Positions 34,301 to 44,283 of a stretch of DNA of 64,000 nucleotides are shown here, one piece after another. Made by a program: the position numbers and the translations under genes. Source of the DNA: Sphaerolaimus hirsutus (lineage: Eukaryota > Nematoda > Chromadorea > Monhysterida > Sphaerolaimidae); NCBI GenBank assembly GCA_964036195.1, contig OZ038452.1, forward strand, positions 26,795,785-26,859,784, in the 5' to 3' direction. How positions within the stretch are numbered: the first letter of the stretch is position 1; each line of letters starts with the position of its first letter. Under the pieces are notes generated by a model. It did no database searches and was not told the DNA's origin. It worked only from the letters and a program-made list of their open reading frames with translations.

Positions 34301-37300
34301 CCTGTCCCAGACCCTGTAAAATGCCATGTAAAATGTAAAATGTCATGTAAAGTGTCAAAAGTCGTGGAAAATGCCCTGCAAAATGGCAACAGTTGCCATT
34401 TTGCAGGGCATTTTCCACGACTTTTGACACTTTGCATGACATTTTACATTTCACATGGCATTTTACAGGGTCTGGGACTTGCACCAGGTGCGCAAGTACC
34501 TGCTGCTGCTCGACGTGCGCAAGGAGCACGTCAAGTACTGGCGGCCGCAGATGCTGCTCATGGTGAAGTCGCCCAGCACGTGCGCGCCCCTCATCGACTT
34601 CGTGAACGACCTCAAGAAGAGCGGCTTGTACGTTATTGGTGGGTGGGTGGGTGTGGGTTGGTTGACTGGAGTGTGGGTTTTTTCAAGGATTCTGATTAGG
34701 GATGACACTTTATTTTTTCAACTGATTTTTATTTAAAAATTCGGATTTTGATATAAAAATCGGATTTTGATTAAAAATTGACATATAAAAAAATCAAGAT
34801 GTTTGAAGAAATTTTTTTTCCTACCCTCATCCCGATTTGTCTTGATATGTCTAATTACTCAATTTCCATGATGAAGTCTGAATGAGTATAAATATGTTCT
34901 ATTTGCCTATACCGAGTCGAAAACCCACCTCACTACCTTTCTGAATAAATGTTTGTGCAATTCCCGCCCCAAGGTCTAAATCGTGGCGACTTTTTAGAAT
35001 ATTGACTAAATAGATTATAGATTGGCTAGTGTATTACCATGTAGTTTTGTAGTTTTTAGATATAAAATTGTGATTTATTGTAACTTTTTGAAGAATAAAA
35101 CGACTCGCCCTTTTCTTCATAACCCTGTACAACCCTAAACGCAACTACCGCATCACGCCAGGGCACGTGCGCGGCGGGACTTTGGACGACTTCTCGGTGG
35201 ACCCGCTGCACGAGAACTACCCGTTCTGGCTGTCGCTGGTCGACTACCTGAAGGTGAAGGCGTTCGTGGAGCTCACGCTGGCGCCCAGCGTGCGCCACGG
35301 CGTCGCCCAGCTCGCCAGGCTCGCCGGGCTGGGCGCCATGAAGCCCAACACCGTCGTGGTCGGCTTCCCGCACCACCAGCCCGTGGGTTTACTGTTGTGG
35401 TGCCCTCACATTGACGGGGTGTTCTTGTGTTAGATGCCTAGTGAGCTATTTATCTTTCTGTGCCTGGGGTAGGTTCGACAATTTGAGGAGTAAAAATCTA
35501 ATTTAGAATAATTATTATGAAATAATTTTTTTCCTTTCAACTTTTTTCTTTTTGAATGTTTACGTCTCACTTCTCAATGTTTTTTTTTATATTTCACAAC
35601 TTGCGGAATTGGCCCGGGGGTATAAGTGCTTAAAAACTGAAATATTTCTGATCAATTCTTTATATCAAATGTAAAAGTGAGAAATATGGATGAGGAGAGC
35701 TCCATTCTAAATCACACAAATATTTTGATCTTTTGATCTTCCTATAAGTCACTCACTAAATAAATTAATGCATGTATACGGTGCATAAAACAAATAGCGA
35801 CACTTCCCCCTTATATCATTTGGAAGTGAAAGATCAAATTCGACTACTTCTCATGGAATTACAGCCATTTTTCCATGTAAAAATTAATGCACTGAGCCGA
35901 TACCAGAAACCACTTTCCAACTACTGGATATTCATGAATTAGAAAAACGGGTGTCTTTACCCACACTACCCAAGCTTAATTTTTTTTTGTATTTAATTCA
36001 GAAATGACCAAATTGCTGCATAAATTTTTAAATGCATAAATGATCAACAGGGCTATCTGTCATGGAATTCTGATGGTGTCATACTGTGTAAGAATTTGAT
36101 GAACAACGCTCATCGAAAACAAACTGTTTAGTTGAGGGGGGAGGTTGTGTTGCTCTTGAAGCCTCGGAGAAAAAGTGAACCCCTTTCAAACAGTCCTTAC
36201 TTTGTGCAAACATTGACAAAAAATGAAAACTGAAATGAATTCCACAATCGCTGACAAATTGTTTGCGTCTACGCAAATATTTATCGAAGAAAAAAAATTC
36301 ATGGCGTCAATTAATCACACAAAAAATGTTACATTTCTGAACGCTACCTGTATAGATTATTGTAAACCTAATTTGCTGCAGGTGGAAAACACGTTGGACC
36401 AGAGCAAGCTGCTGAAGAAGCTCAAGTTCGCCAAGTTGGAGCGGCAGGAAGTGGTCGAGTATTTCACCGCCAGTCAACTGCCGCCGGCCGCCGTGAGTTG
36501 ACGAAATACTCTATGTGCTGCTCTTTCGTTGAACTGGGTCGGATCGAGACAAGCTGCAATTTAGTTGCAATTTGACTATTGACATGTTGGCAATTAAATA
36601 ACAGGAGTACAGTAGCCGAAATGGATAGAAAATTCCTACAAATATTTATACAACCATGTATAAAGCCAAAAATAGCTAGTTCGAAGATGACACTTGGTAA
36701 AATGGATTAAAAATTAAAAATTTTCTGTGAAATTGGGGAAGGATTGCCCAAAATTTGCTCCACATAGATGGCTGTGCGATTTTAGGGGAGGGGGGTGCTC
36801 CCCTAGCCCCCCAATTAAGACCCCTGGAAAAACCAGATCCCAACCACTGAAAAACTAAAAAGCGGTGGGAAAACGTGGAACGTGACTCGCAGCCGAGCTC
36901 GAGCGATAGCGGCGGCGCGCCCAAGCTGAGCGCCAGCGAGTACGTGTCCATGCTGGTGGACGTGTTGAAGCTGAACAAGAACCTGGTCGTTGCCAGGCAC
37001 TTCGACAAGTTCGACAAGGCAGACACCTTCCAGTCTGTTTTGCTTTTACCTGGAAAACGTGTTAAATTGTCTTAAAAAGTTAAATTGTCTTTTATGTTAA
37101 AAAGTGTTTTTCCAAAGCGACTTCTTTTTTTCAAAAATGGTTTTCGAATTTTGGAATCTTTTTGATTACTTCGATTTTCGAAATTTCCTTTGCCATCGTT
37201 AAGGTAGACCTACCCAGCGTGCTTCGCAGGGCGTCTAGCCGCACGGCGCAGTACATCGACGTGTGGCCGGTGGACGTGGTGCGGCCGACCGAGACGAGCT

Positions 37301-38260
37301 TCGGCTGGGACAACAGCTGCTTGTTCGTGCTCCAGCTCGCCTGCATACTGAACATGAGCCACGGCTGGAAGACGCACACCAAGCTCAGGGTGTTCTTGTG
37401 CGTCAACAGCTTGCAGGTGCGTTCTGGGGGTAGTGTCCTGTAAAATGTCAAATGTCACGCAAAGTGAAAAGTCATGTAAAATGCCCTGAAAAATGGCAAA
37501 CGTTTGCCATTTTGCAGGGAATTTTACATGACTTTTCACACTTTGCGTGACATTTGACATTTTACACGGTCTGGGATTGGCACCTGCTCGTCAGCCCAAC
37601 TAGGACACTAGCGCCACTGCAACGCTTCTCGCCCGTTTCGCAGGACATGCAGCGGCGCGAGCGCCAACTGCGCCAGGTGCTCAGCCAGCTGCGCATCAAG
37701 GCTCGTTCATTGGTCGTGCCCTGGGACCACGTGGTGTGCCACCTGGCGCCCCAGGCCGACTCGGCCGAGGACATCGAGCCGGTGGGCAACGCGGCCGACC
37801 TGCCGCACGCGTACGTGGCCGCGCTCAACGACATGATCAAGCGGCACAGCGCAAACAGCGCCGTCGTGTTCGTCAACCTGCCGCCGCCGCCCGCAGAGGT
37901 GAGTGGGTGTGCAGCCGGTGCCTGGGCCCTTTGCAATTCTGGGTCGTTGAAAGTACTGGACTTCTTTTCAAAGTAAACTTAAAAACAAAGTTTTTTTTGG
38001 AGAAGTATTTTAGCAACGCGAGTAAGTGAGCACCGGTATTTTTCGGGAGGAAACGTAAACGTATTTACGCAGCACTCGAGTATACGTATTTATTGAGTAA
38101 ACGTAAATATGTTTTAACAACTACGCTTTGCACAGCAGTAGAGTCTCTGCAGGCGTCGTCGCACGAACGCTACCTGGGCGTGCTGTCGGAGCTGAGCGCC
38201 GAGCTGCCGCCCACGGTGATGGTGCACGGGCTGAGCAGCGTCATTTCCACGGCGCTCTGA
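25307..38260 (+). CDS. SLC12A9: SLC12A9-like cation-chloride cotransporter family protein, about 19 exons, about 950-980 aa
   Basis: Exons: 25307-25389 (tentative), 25437-25607, 25943-26091, 26911-27028, 27308-27442, 29988-30211, 30595-30683, 31634-31844, 32052-32262, 32572-32779, 33126-33267, 34247-34297, 34488-34638, 35162-35382, 36382-36492, 36893-37008, 37230-37416, 37644-37898, 38153-38260 (TGA). Phases close from exon 2 to the stop; exon 1 to exon 2 does not close with consensus sites. The exon 16 donor (GTTCGA) is weak. Landmarks match SLC12A9: [20 protein letters not shown] (TM1), [121 protein letters not shown] and a C-terminal [14 protein letters not shown]. The family are 12-helix membrane proteins with a long cytosolic C-terminal domain; SLC12A9 is an orphan member. 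Exon 7 carries likely N-glycosylation sites (NGT, NET, NYT) in an extracellular loop. Introns 3, 8 and 12 are CWG transposons end to end. Confidence 0.92.
26092..26907. mobile_element. CWG-TIR element forming SLC12A9 intron 3 (CAG target), with nested MITEs
   Basis: Starts GTGCCACTTCTGGACGCTGG and ends TTCGGAAGTGGCC(C). CAG stands on both sides (26089-26091, 26908-26910). The exons join as FVVGQ|AGVWL, continuous in the family. It has been enlarged by a GTTGAC-type MITE that itself contains the hAT-like MITE 26253-26681. Confidence 0.82.
26253..26681. mobile_element. hAT-like MITE, CAGGGACGTACGC family, in SLC12A9 intron 3
   Basis: Ends CAGGGACGTACGCAGG and CCTGCGTACGCCCTTG; perfect 8-bp duplication GATAGAGC (26245-26252, 26682-26689). 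A diverged relative lies near 59285-59430. Confidence 0.85.
27790..28475. mobile_element. Palindromic MITE nested in 27491-29043
   Basis: Arm GACATTACACCTTACAATG near 27801 pairs with CATTGTAAGGTGTAAT and TGTCGC near 27950-28460. Its right arm is split by MITE 27970-28448. Confidence 0.65.
27970..28448. mobile_element. hAT-like MITE filled with GGTCCCGGTCCCG repeats
   Basis: TIR TAGGGTTCAAACGGGA; perfect 8-bp duplication GGTGTAAT (27962-27969, 28449-28456). It is the innermost of the nest. Confidence 0.88.
29153..29706 (-). mobile_element. hAT-like MITE, GGAAACGG family, in SLC12A9 intron 5
   Basis: TIR TAGGGTGTCAAC; 8-bp duplication GATACGAT (29145-29152, 29707-29714). Opposite orientation to 3096-3667. 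Confidence 0.88.
30257..30569. mobile_element. hAT-like MITE, GGGTTCAAACGGGA family, filling SLC12A9 intron 6
   Basis: Starts TTGGGTTCAAACGGGATCG; ends GGGATCCCGTTAAAATCCTA. Duplication CTTGAGTG/CTTGACTG (30249-30256, 30570-30577). It leaves only 45 bp after exon 6 and 25 bp before exon 7. Confidence 0.75.
30728..31299 (-). mobile_element. hAT-like MITE, GGAAACGG family, in SLC12A9 intron 7
   Basis: Begins TAGGGTGTCAAC; 8-bp duplication GTTAGGTG (30720-30727, 31300-31307). Confidence 0.88.
31845..32057. mobile_element. CWG-TIR element in SLC12A9 intron 8 (CTG target)
   Basis: Starts GTGACACTCCCGGAGCCTG and ends CGAGAGTGCCGC. Flanks are CTG (31842-31844) and CCG (32058-32060). There is no AG at the right junction. 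The only phase-keeping AG is inside the TIR at 32050-32051. Confidence 0.78.
32857..33073. mobile_element. GTTGAC MITE in SLC12A9 intron 10
   Basis: Starts GGGTCCACGCCTTAGTTGAC and ends GATGTCAACTAGGCGCTCTA. Same family as 52796-53019. Confidence 0.6.
33532..33894. mobile_element. CCGTATT MITE in SLC12A9 intron 11
   Basis: Ends CCGTATTACCTCGAAATACC and TTCGAGGTAATCGG; TA on both sides. Confidence 0.78.
34298..34484. mobile_element. CWG-TIR element forming SLC12A9 intron 12 (CAG target), 187-bp palindrome
   Basis: Starts GTGCCTGTCCCAGACCCTG and ends GGGTCTGGGACTTGCAC. CAG flanks both sides (34295-34297, 34485-34487). Almost the whole element is one inverted repeat centred near 34391. Exons join as [12 protein letters not shown], continuous in SLC12A9. 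Confidence 0.88.
35395..36380. other. SLC12A9 intron 14, AT-rich, nothing recognised
   Basis: About 1 kb between exons 14 and 15 without recognisable TIRs or coding sequence. Confidence 0.5.
37427..37583. mobile_element. CWG-TIR element in SLC12A9 intron 17 (CTG target)
   Basis: Starts GGGGTAGTGTCCTGTAAAATG minus its last base and ends TCTGGGATTGGCAC. CTG copies at 37424-37426 and 37584-37586. It is inserted 10 bp after the donor of exon 17. The arms are near-perfect inverted repeats. Confidence 0.75.
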
Positions 38261-38676
38261 GTTGGCGCTGTGCCAACTGCAGCCAGTAGTACGGACGCTG
38301 GCCAGTAGTACGGACGCTGGCCAGAATCTATACTTTAAGTATTTCGGTGTCGGGTGGTGACTGGTCGCGGGCACTTGCGTGGTGCAGCGCTTGAACACAA
38401 CCTTTTTCTTTGCCTCCTACCGCGTTTGACTTCTGTTTACGCTTTGCAGAATAAGTTAAGTATTTACCTAAATATGCACAGAAAGTTTGGATTTGCTCGA
38501 GTTTCGTATCCTTGTTTCCATTCACATTTCAGTTTCTACTTTCAACCACGATCATTGCGTTCCCTGGACATCAAAAAGTTTTTTCGCTGATCTGCCCGTG
38601 GGCGGGGGGGGGGGCGTGGTCGCAAACACTAGAGGCAACTGCCCCCCCCCCGATACTGCGTGCAAGTCTGCTGTGT

Positions 38677-38826
38677 AGGGTTGGGACGATGTGACTTTTC
38701 GATATCGATATCCGATAATCGATATCGAAAATTGTCAATATTCGACATAAAAATAGTTGATATTCGATATTTTTTGCAAAATTTTCGATATAGATATGTA
38801 AAATAGTCGATATTATCGTCCCAATC
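38677..38826. mobile_element. Small MITE with GATATCGATATC core, 3' of SLC12A9
   Basis: Starts TAGGGTTGGGACGAT and ends ATCGTCCCAATCA. The interior is ATCGATATCGAAAAT-type alternation. hAT-like ends; duplication unclear. Confidence 0.55.
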
Positions 38827-39286
38827 ATGTGACACTTTACGGTATGATTTTTTAAATCATTATTTAGTTCACTAACCTATTTTCTCTATGTTTCGACACG
38901 GGCCGTTTCATTGTCCAACAATTCACTCCCAGACGCTGTAAAATGCACAATTAGGTTAGAGATTGGATTGTATTGTATTTAACCGACATTTTATGGAGTC
39001 TTGGAGGGCCACATAAAGTCCCGTGTATTTTTTCTTTTTTGACGTACACGCTGTGGTGCAGCTCTATGTGGTTGTCGAAATGAAAATGTTTTTCCGTCTT
39101 GACGTTACTGAAATCGTTGGAACCTACTTTAAAGTTACGACCGTGCGTAACTAAAAACGTTCGAACTCACATTGCCAATTGTGACACTTGCGCACCACGG
39201 CGTGTCTAGTGCACCGCTGAAAATCAGCTCTGGCCTCTATACTTCCAACAAAGTATACACGAAAGGGGTAGCAATTTTCATGTTTG

Positions 39287-39862
39287 GGGCCAGTCCCGCA
39301 CCCAGTGAAGTGTAAAGTGGTATGGCAAATCTCATAAAAATTTGTCAATTTGCTAAATGGCGCTCCACATGCTGGAAACGCTGGAATGTCAACTGGTTTG
39401 GAGTCAACTCATTTTAGCTGAATTAAGGTAGCAGTATTTATTTCAAGTGCATATGTGGCAATGTCGAAAAGGAATCAATATTGCCATGTGCATTTGAACA
39501 TGGTTTCGCGACCCATAAACGAAAATCTAGAGGAAAACCATTCGGCCAGTTGACATTGGGATGTCAACTGATGTCAACTGCACCAACCGGTTTTCATCAA
39601 GATTTCAGTTTATGGGTTGCGAAACCATGTTCAAATACACATGGCTATATTGATTCCGTTTCGACATTGCCGCATGTGCACTTGAAATTGTCATGCAACC
39701 AAAATTGAGCTGAAATCGAGTTGACACTGAAACCAGTTGATATTCCAGCATGTGGAGCGCCAATGTCGAAATCTCAGTAACAAATTTTTTTTAAATAATG
39801 ACGGTCATTTTACATGACATTTGACCCCTTTCTATACATTTAACTGGGTTCGGGACTGCCCC
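39287..39862. mobile_element. CWG-TIR element downstream of SLC12A9, with nested MITE
   Basis: Starts GGGCCAGTCCCGCACCC and ends GTTCGGGACTGCCCC. Flanks TTG and CTG (39284-39286, 39863-39865). Contains the GGCGCT-ended MITE 39359-39761. Confidence 0.65.
39359..39761. mobile_element. GGCGCT-ended MITE
   Basis: Ends GGCGCTCCACATGCTGG and CCAGCATGTGGAGCGCC, flanked by AAT (39356-39358, 39762-39764). Same family as 42014-43713. The interior is a second inverted repeat. Confidence 0.7.
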
Positions 39863-41010
39863 CTGATGATTATGTGATACCTATATGCGTTTTAATGTGT
39901 ATATATTTTCTCATAATGGTGATAGATGTGCCTTTGGCCTGACAGCGCTCGGTGTTCTGAGACATAGACACTCGACGTTCATAATATTTCAATAGCTTAC
40001 AACTGGAACACCTGTGATACACTTCAGTCGCATTAACCCATATTTACGATTTTTCATTCCTTTCTTCGATATGCAATTTGCTTGTATGTTAAAATATGTT
40101 ACCTTTCCCTTACATAAAATCTGTATGTTTGTATTCGTTTGCGTGTGCACGCAGGGGGTTGTAGCCAGTAATTTATCCTTCGGGATAGATAGATAGCCTG
40201 TCGATTTGGGGGGGTGACCCCCACCCATTGGAGACCCCTGTGGACGCCTGTGTATTGTATCTGCGCGAGGTTGAATTTTAAAATTGCTTTTTTTTAAATG
40301 TTAACTTTGATTTTAAAATGGGCTAAAAGTAGGGGGTATAGACCCTAGTTTACAAGTTAAATTTCGAAAGCGTTTAACAAACATTATAAAAAAGCATTGA
40401 TCACGTCTCGGGTTACCGGAATTAGACTACTGTTGACGGACGTGACACGCAAAAATGACTCGTTCCGCTAAAATCAAATGCGTTCAAAGCCGATAAATGA
40501 GTTTTTCAAATTTCGGTTGGCGGTGTGTGTAGGCAAATCGAATCATAAAAAATGTTCATGCATTTATTATGTTGTCTACTGTGGACTTTGTTTATGTGAA
40601 ATCCATTTTTTTTTTGTCAACTTGTTCGCATATTACCATACATCGAATGTTGTGACTTCAACGAATGAAATTGGCATTGAATAGTGCTTCATTTCAAAAC
40701 TTCATTTCATAAAGACTATTGGCTTTCACTAACGAATTTGCTGCAATAAAGTTGATTAATTCGGAAGCAGCTTTCTTAATCTTCTATAATACTCTAAAAT
40801 ATCACGGCGTATTATTAAATATATGGTAGCGTAGAGAACAAGGTGCATGAAGGTTTGTCACTGAAAATACCAATTGCATTAAAAAAACATTGAACAAGAC
40901 GGCCGTTCCTAGCTTGCACGCTTTAATTGCAAAATAAAATACATTTGATCAATTCTGTTGAAAAGTGAGATTTGAGAACAAATCTGATAGCCCCAATTGA
41001 TTTTTTTATA

Positions 41011-41338
41011 CCGTGTTACCTCGAAATACCCCCATGGGGTTTATCATTTCGCCAGCAAAGTTTGAGGGGAGGGTAATTCGAGGGGGGGTATTATTTCATC
41101 AGAAATTTCCGTAAAGATCGTAGTAAATAGTAGGCATTTTCGTACCCAAAATAGGTAACAAATGTGTCCAAACACAATGTATTTGGACATAAAAACGTTG
41201 ATAGCTACACAAACTAGTCTGTGTGTAGCTGTAATACAAATTAGCAGTAATAAATGCATCATGTACATTGCATACATGATGTACATCATTCCGGGGGGGT
41301 TATTCAAGGGGGAGGGGGCGTAATTCGAGGTAATACGA
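41011..41338. mobile_element. CCGTATT MITE, intergenic
   Basis: Ends CCGTGTTACCTCGAAATACC and TTCGAGGTAATACGA; TA on both sides. Confidence 0.75.
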
Positions 41339-41596
41339 TAATGATGCCACTCACTGTGGCGCCTTTGTGCGCACATTTTTTTGTACAGCTATGATTATAT
41401 ATATTTAATTGGTTTGGCGAATAAGTAATTTACACGAAAAATGTGTGAATATTTCTTTCATTGGTGTTGGTGTGGATGTAATAAAGCTACATGTTTGCGC
41501 TGTTTGTCTATGAACTAATCTCTATGAGCGCCGGGTGTAGCTGCCCCAATTGCCAGAGGGGTCTCCACGCTGTGTTGCCGCTGTTTCATGTCATAG

Positions 41597-41826
41597 TTGT
41601 TAAAACGTATTTACGTTTACTCGATAAATACGTATACTCGAGTACTGCGTAAATACGTTTACGTTTTCTCCCAAAAGATACCGGTACTCACTTACTCGCG
41701 TACTTTTCGAAAGTACTTTACACGTAAAAAATAAATTTTGGCTTTCTTTACTCGGCGGTGATTAAAAATAAAATACTTTACATTTACGTTTACTTTGGAA
41801 AAGTTTAGTACGTTCAACAACTCTGT
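41597..41826. mobile_element. TAGTTGTTAAAACG MITE, intact copy
   Basis: Starts TAGTTGTTAAAACG and ends GTTCAACAACTC. Interior of TACGTTTACTCGATAAATAC and TACTCGCGTACTT units. Confidence 0.6.
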
Positions 41827-41873
41827 TTCATACAGCTGTAAAACTGCGGCGCGCTGTGTGCAAACGCATGCTG

Positions 41874-43786
41874 GGGCCATTCCTAGACATTGTAAAACCT
41901 GTAAGCCCTGGAAAACTAGTTTGCCATTTTCCGGGGCGTTTTACATGACTTTGAACACCGCGTGACATAGACACTAGGGCATTTTACATGACTTGCACCG
42001 TATTTGCCATTATGGCGCTGCACACGCTAGTTGACATAGATTCCAGCGTCAACTCAGAGTCAACTCCATTTAGTTGACGCAACCTATTTCTTAGTAGACA
42101 TTTACGCAACTGCGTATGTGTAAACCTGTTTTTGTTATTTTTTTGGTAGTTAGGTCTGATTGTCAAATGATATTGTCAACTGCGAAAAATACATTTTCAG
42201 AAATGAGTTGACCCAGCATTCTTTGATGCTATTTGTGTGATTCAAATGTTACTATGTTATTAAGCAAAATTCATTTGTTATTGTGACACTCAATTGTTCA
42301 TGTTAAAGTAAAGTATGATAATTTTAAAATTTATTTTCTTGTTACACATTGAAAAAATTTTAATTTGTGACATGTGTAATTATGTGAATATTGTTTTGGT
42401 GATTCATGTAGTATTAATATAGGGCAATTTTTTGAATTAACAAAATGTTTAAATGATGCCTTCATGATAGAGGAAAAAATTATTTTGCATCAAACCAAAA
42501 TTTATTTTTCATTGAACACAACAAATGTATATCATATTGCTAACAGTACCAGCAGAAAAATAAAAAAAATTAGAACATAGTGATCTCTGAACAAAAAGAA
42601 ATGCATACAGGAAACAAAATATACAATTTTTGGAAAATTCAATGTTAAAAAATTTTAAAGTTATGTTTTTACTGCAATTTAAATTGTGGCATACATGTCA
42701 TTTGATGGAGGAAAAATATTAAAACATATTTTTTTTAATTGTTAGGAATGGAAACATATTTGACTTTCAATAATGATTTTTGAAAATGAGTGAATAATTG
42801 CTGAGTTGAGCATGAAGTCATGAATTTGACAAATACAATCACAATGATATGTCAATTGAGCAATTTGGCCATTTTATCCATGACAGTCTGCAATCACCAG
42901 TCTTTATCCACTTTTTCATCTTTTCCCTCACTACTCTAGCATCAAATTACATTTTTAGTAAGTTTTGTGACAAAATTTTTTTTGAAGTTGACAATGTTAA
43001 AAATTAATGGTTGTCAAGTGAGTGTGTGTGTACAATCAGTACAAAAATCTGATGTCAACTCAAGCAAAAAATTTGGACAAAAATGTTTTTCAAAACTTAA
43101 TTATAATTTTTCATGCAAAAAGTTCTTCTATGAAAGATGGAGTAAATTTTTCTCTATCAGAGTCTCAAATTCCATACATTTTCAATTAAAAATGAATGAA
43201 TAAAGGTACTTTTAGAAAGTCGGCGAGTGCTGTGTCAACTAGTGAAAAAACATACTTTTTCATACATTTTTGGGCAGTTGACAATGAAGAGTGACTACTT
43301 GTGTCGATTGAATTTCTGTAAAATGAAAATGTCAACTAAAAACATACACTTACAGGCACTACATACACATTTTTCACTAGTTGACATTTTGACTATAAAA
43401 ATCAGTTATTTGTGTGCATCAAAAATGTCAACTGAAGTTGATTTTTGCCTAATAAAATCACCCAATTGACAAAGGTGATCATCAAGATATGTCAACTGTA
43501 TGAAAAACGTACACTTTTTAGTGCACGCGTGTCATTTTAGTTGACTTGTCATTTTCTCAAAATTGTCAACTGTCCAAATTTTTCAGTTGACAACAAAAAA
43601 AGTGCGCATGTTTTCAACCAAATAGGTTCTGGGGTCAACTAAAAAAAAACAGTTGACTCTGAGTTGACTCAATTGACTTCTAAAAAGTAGCGTCAACCAC
43701 CGTGTGGAGCGCCTATACAGGGCATTTTACATGACATTTTACATTATACATGACTTATAACATTTCACAGAGTCTGGGAGTGGTAC
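41874..43786. mobile_element. CWG-TIR element, intergenic (CTG target), with a 1.7-kb nested element
   Basis: Starts GGGCCATTCCTAGACATTG and ends GTCTGGGAGTGGTAC. CTG at 41871-41873 and 43787-43789. Without the nested 42014-43713 element it would be about 210 bp, the family's usual size. Confidence 0.75.
42014..43713. mobile_element. GGCGCT-ended MITE, 1.7 kb, rich in GTCAAC/GTTGAC
   Basis: Ends GGCGCTGCACACGC and CGTGTGGAGCGCC, flanked by TAT on both sides (42011-42013, 43714-43716). Short GTTGAC/GTCAAC words recur throughout. No coding region seen. Confidence 0.65.
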
Positions 43787-44023
43787 CTGAATATAGCCTT
43801 AATAAACAAGCCCCTCGCGCACACACGAGCAATTTTTCCAGTTATCAAATGCGATGCAGAAAAGCGGCGCGAGTTGCGAGCGTTGGAGATCCCCGCTTGC
43901 GGCCATACTGTCTGCGTGCTAAGCGTGCGCAATTTGTTCGGTAATTGGTCGCGGGTGCGGCTCAAAACATGCATCATTTTTGCTTCCGCGTGAATCCAAC
44001 CAATTTTCCGCGCACAAATGTCC

Positions 44024-44164
44024 CTACACACGCTAGTTGACATCGACACACAATGTCAACTGGTTCCGTTCCTAATTCCGTTCGTCCACTCGTCGACGAG
44101 CTTTGGATCGGGATCGGCACCAGTTGACATTTTGTGTCGATGTCAACTAGCGTGTGTGAGCCCA
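44024..44164. mobile_element. Compact GTTGAC MITE 120 bp upstream of the TMCO4 start codon
   Basis: CACACGCTAGTTGACATCGA at the left pairs with TCGATGTCAACTAGCGTGTG at the right. An inner CAACTGGTT/ACCAGTTGACA pair is present. It lies in the likely promoter or 5' UTR. Confidence 0.65.
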
Positions 44165-44283
44165 ATGTCAGCAGTTATGTTTTTAGAGTTCAAAAGACAA
44201 CCGCAGCGCGGCCGCCGAGTGCGAACGCCATGTGAGCGACGGCGCGGCAGCTTTTGATTAGACTCTGTGCCGCCTCCTGCGTG

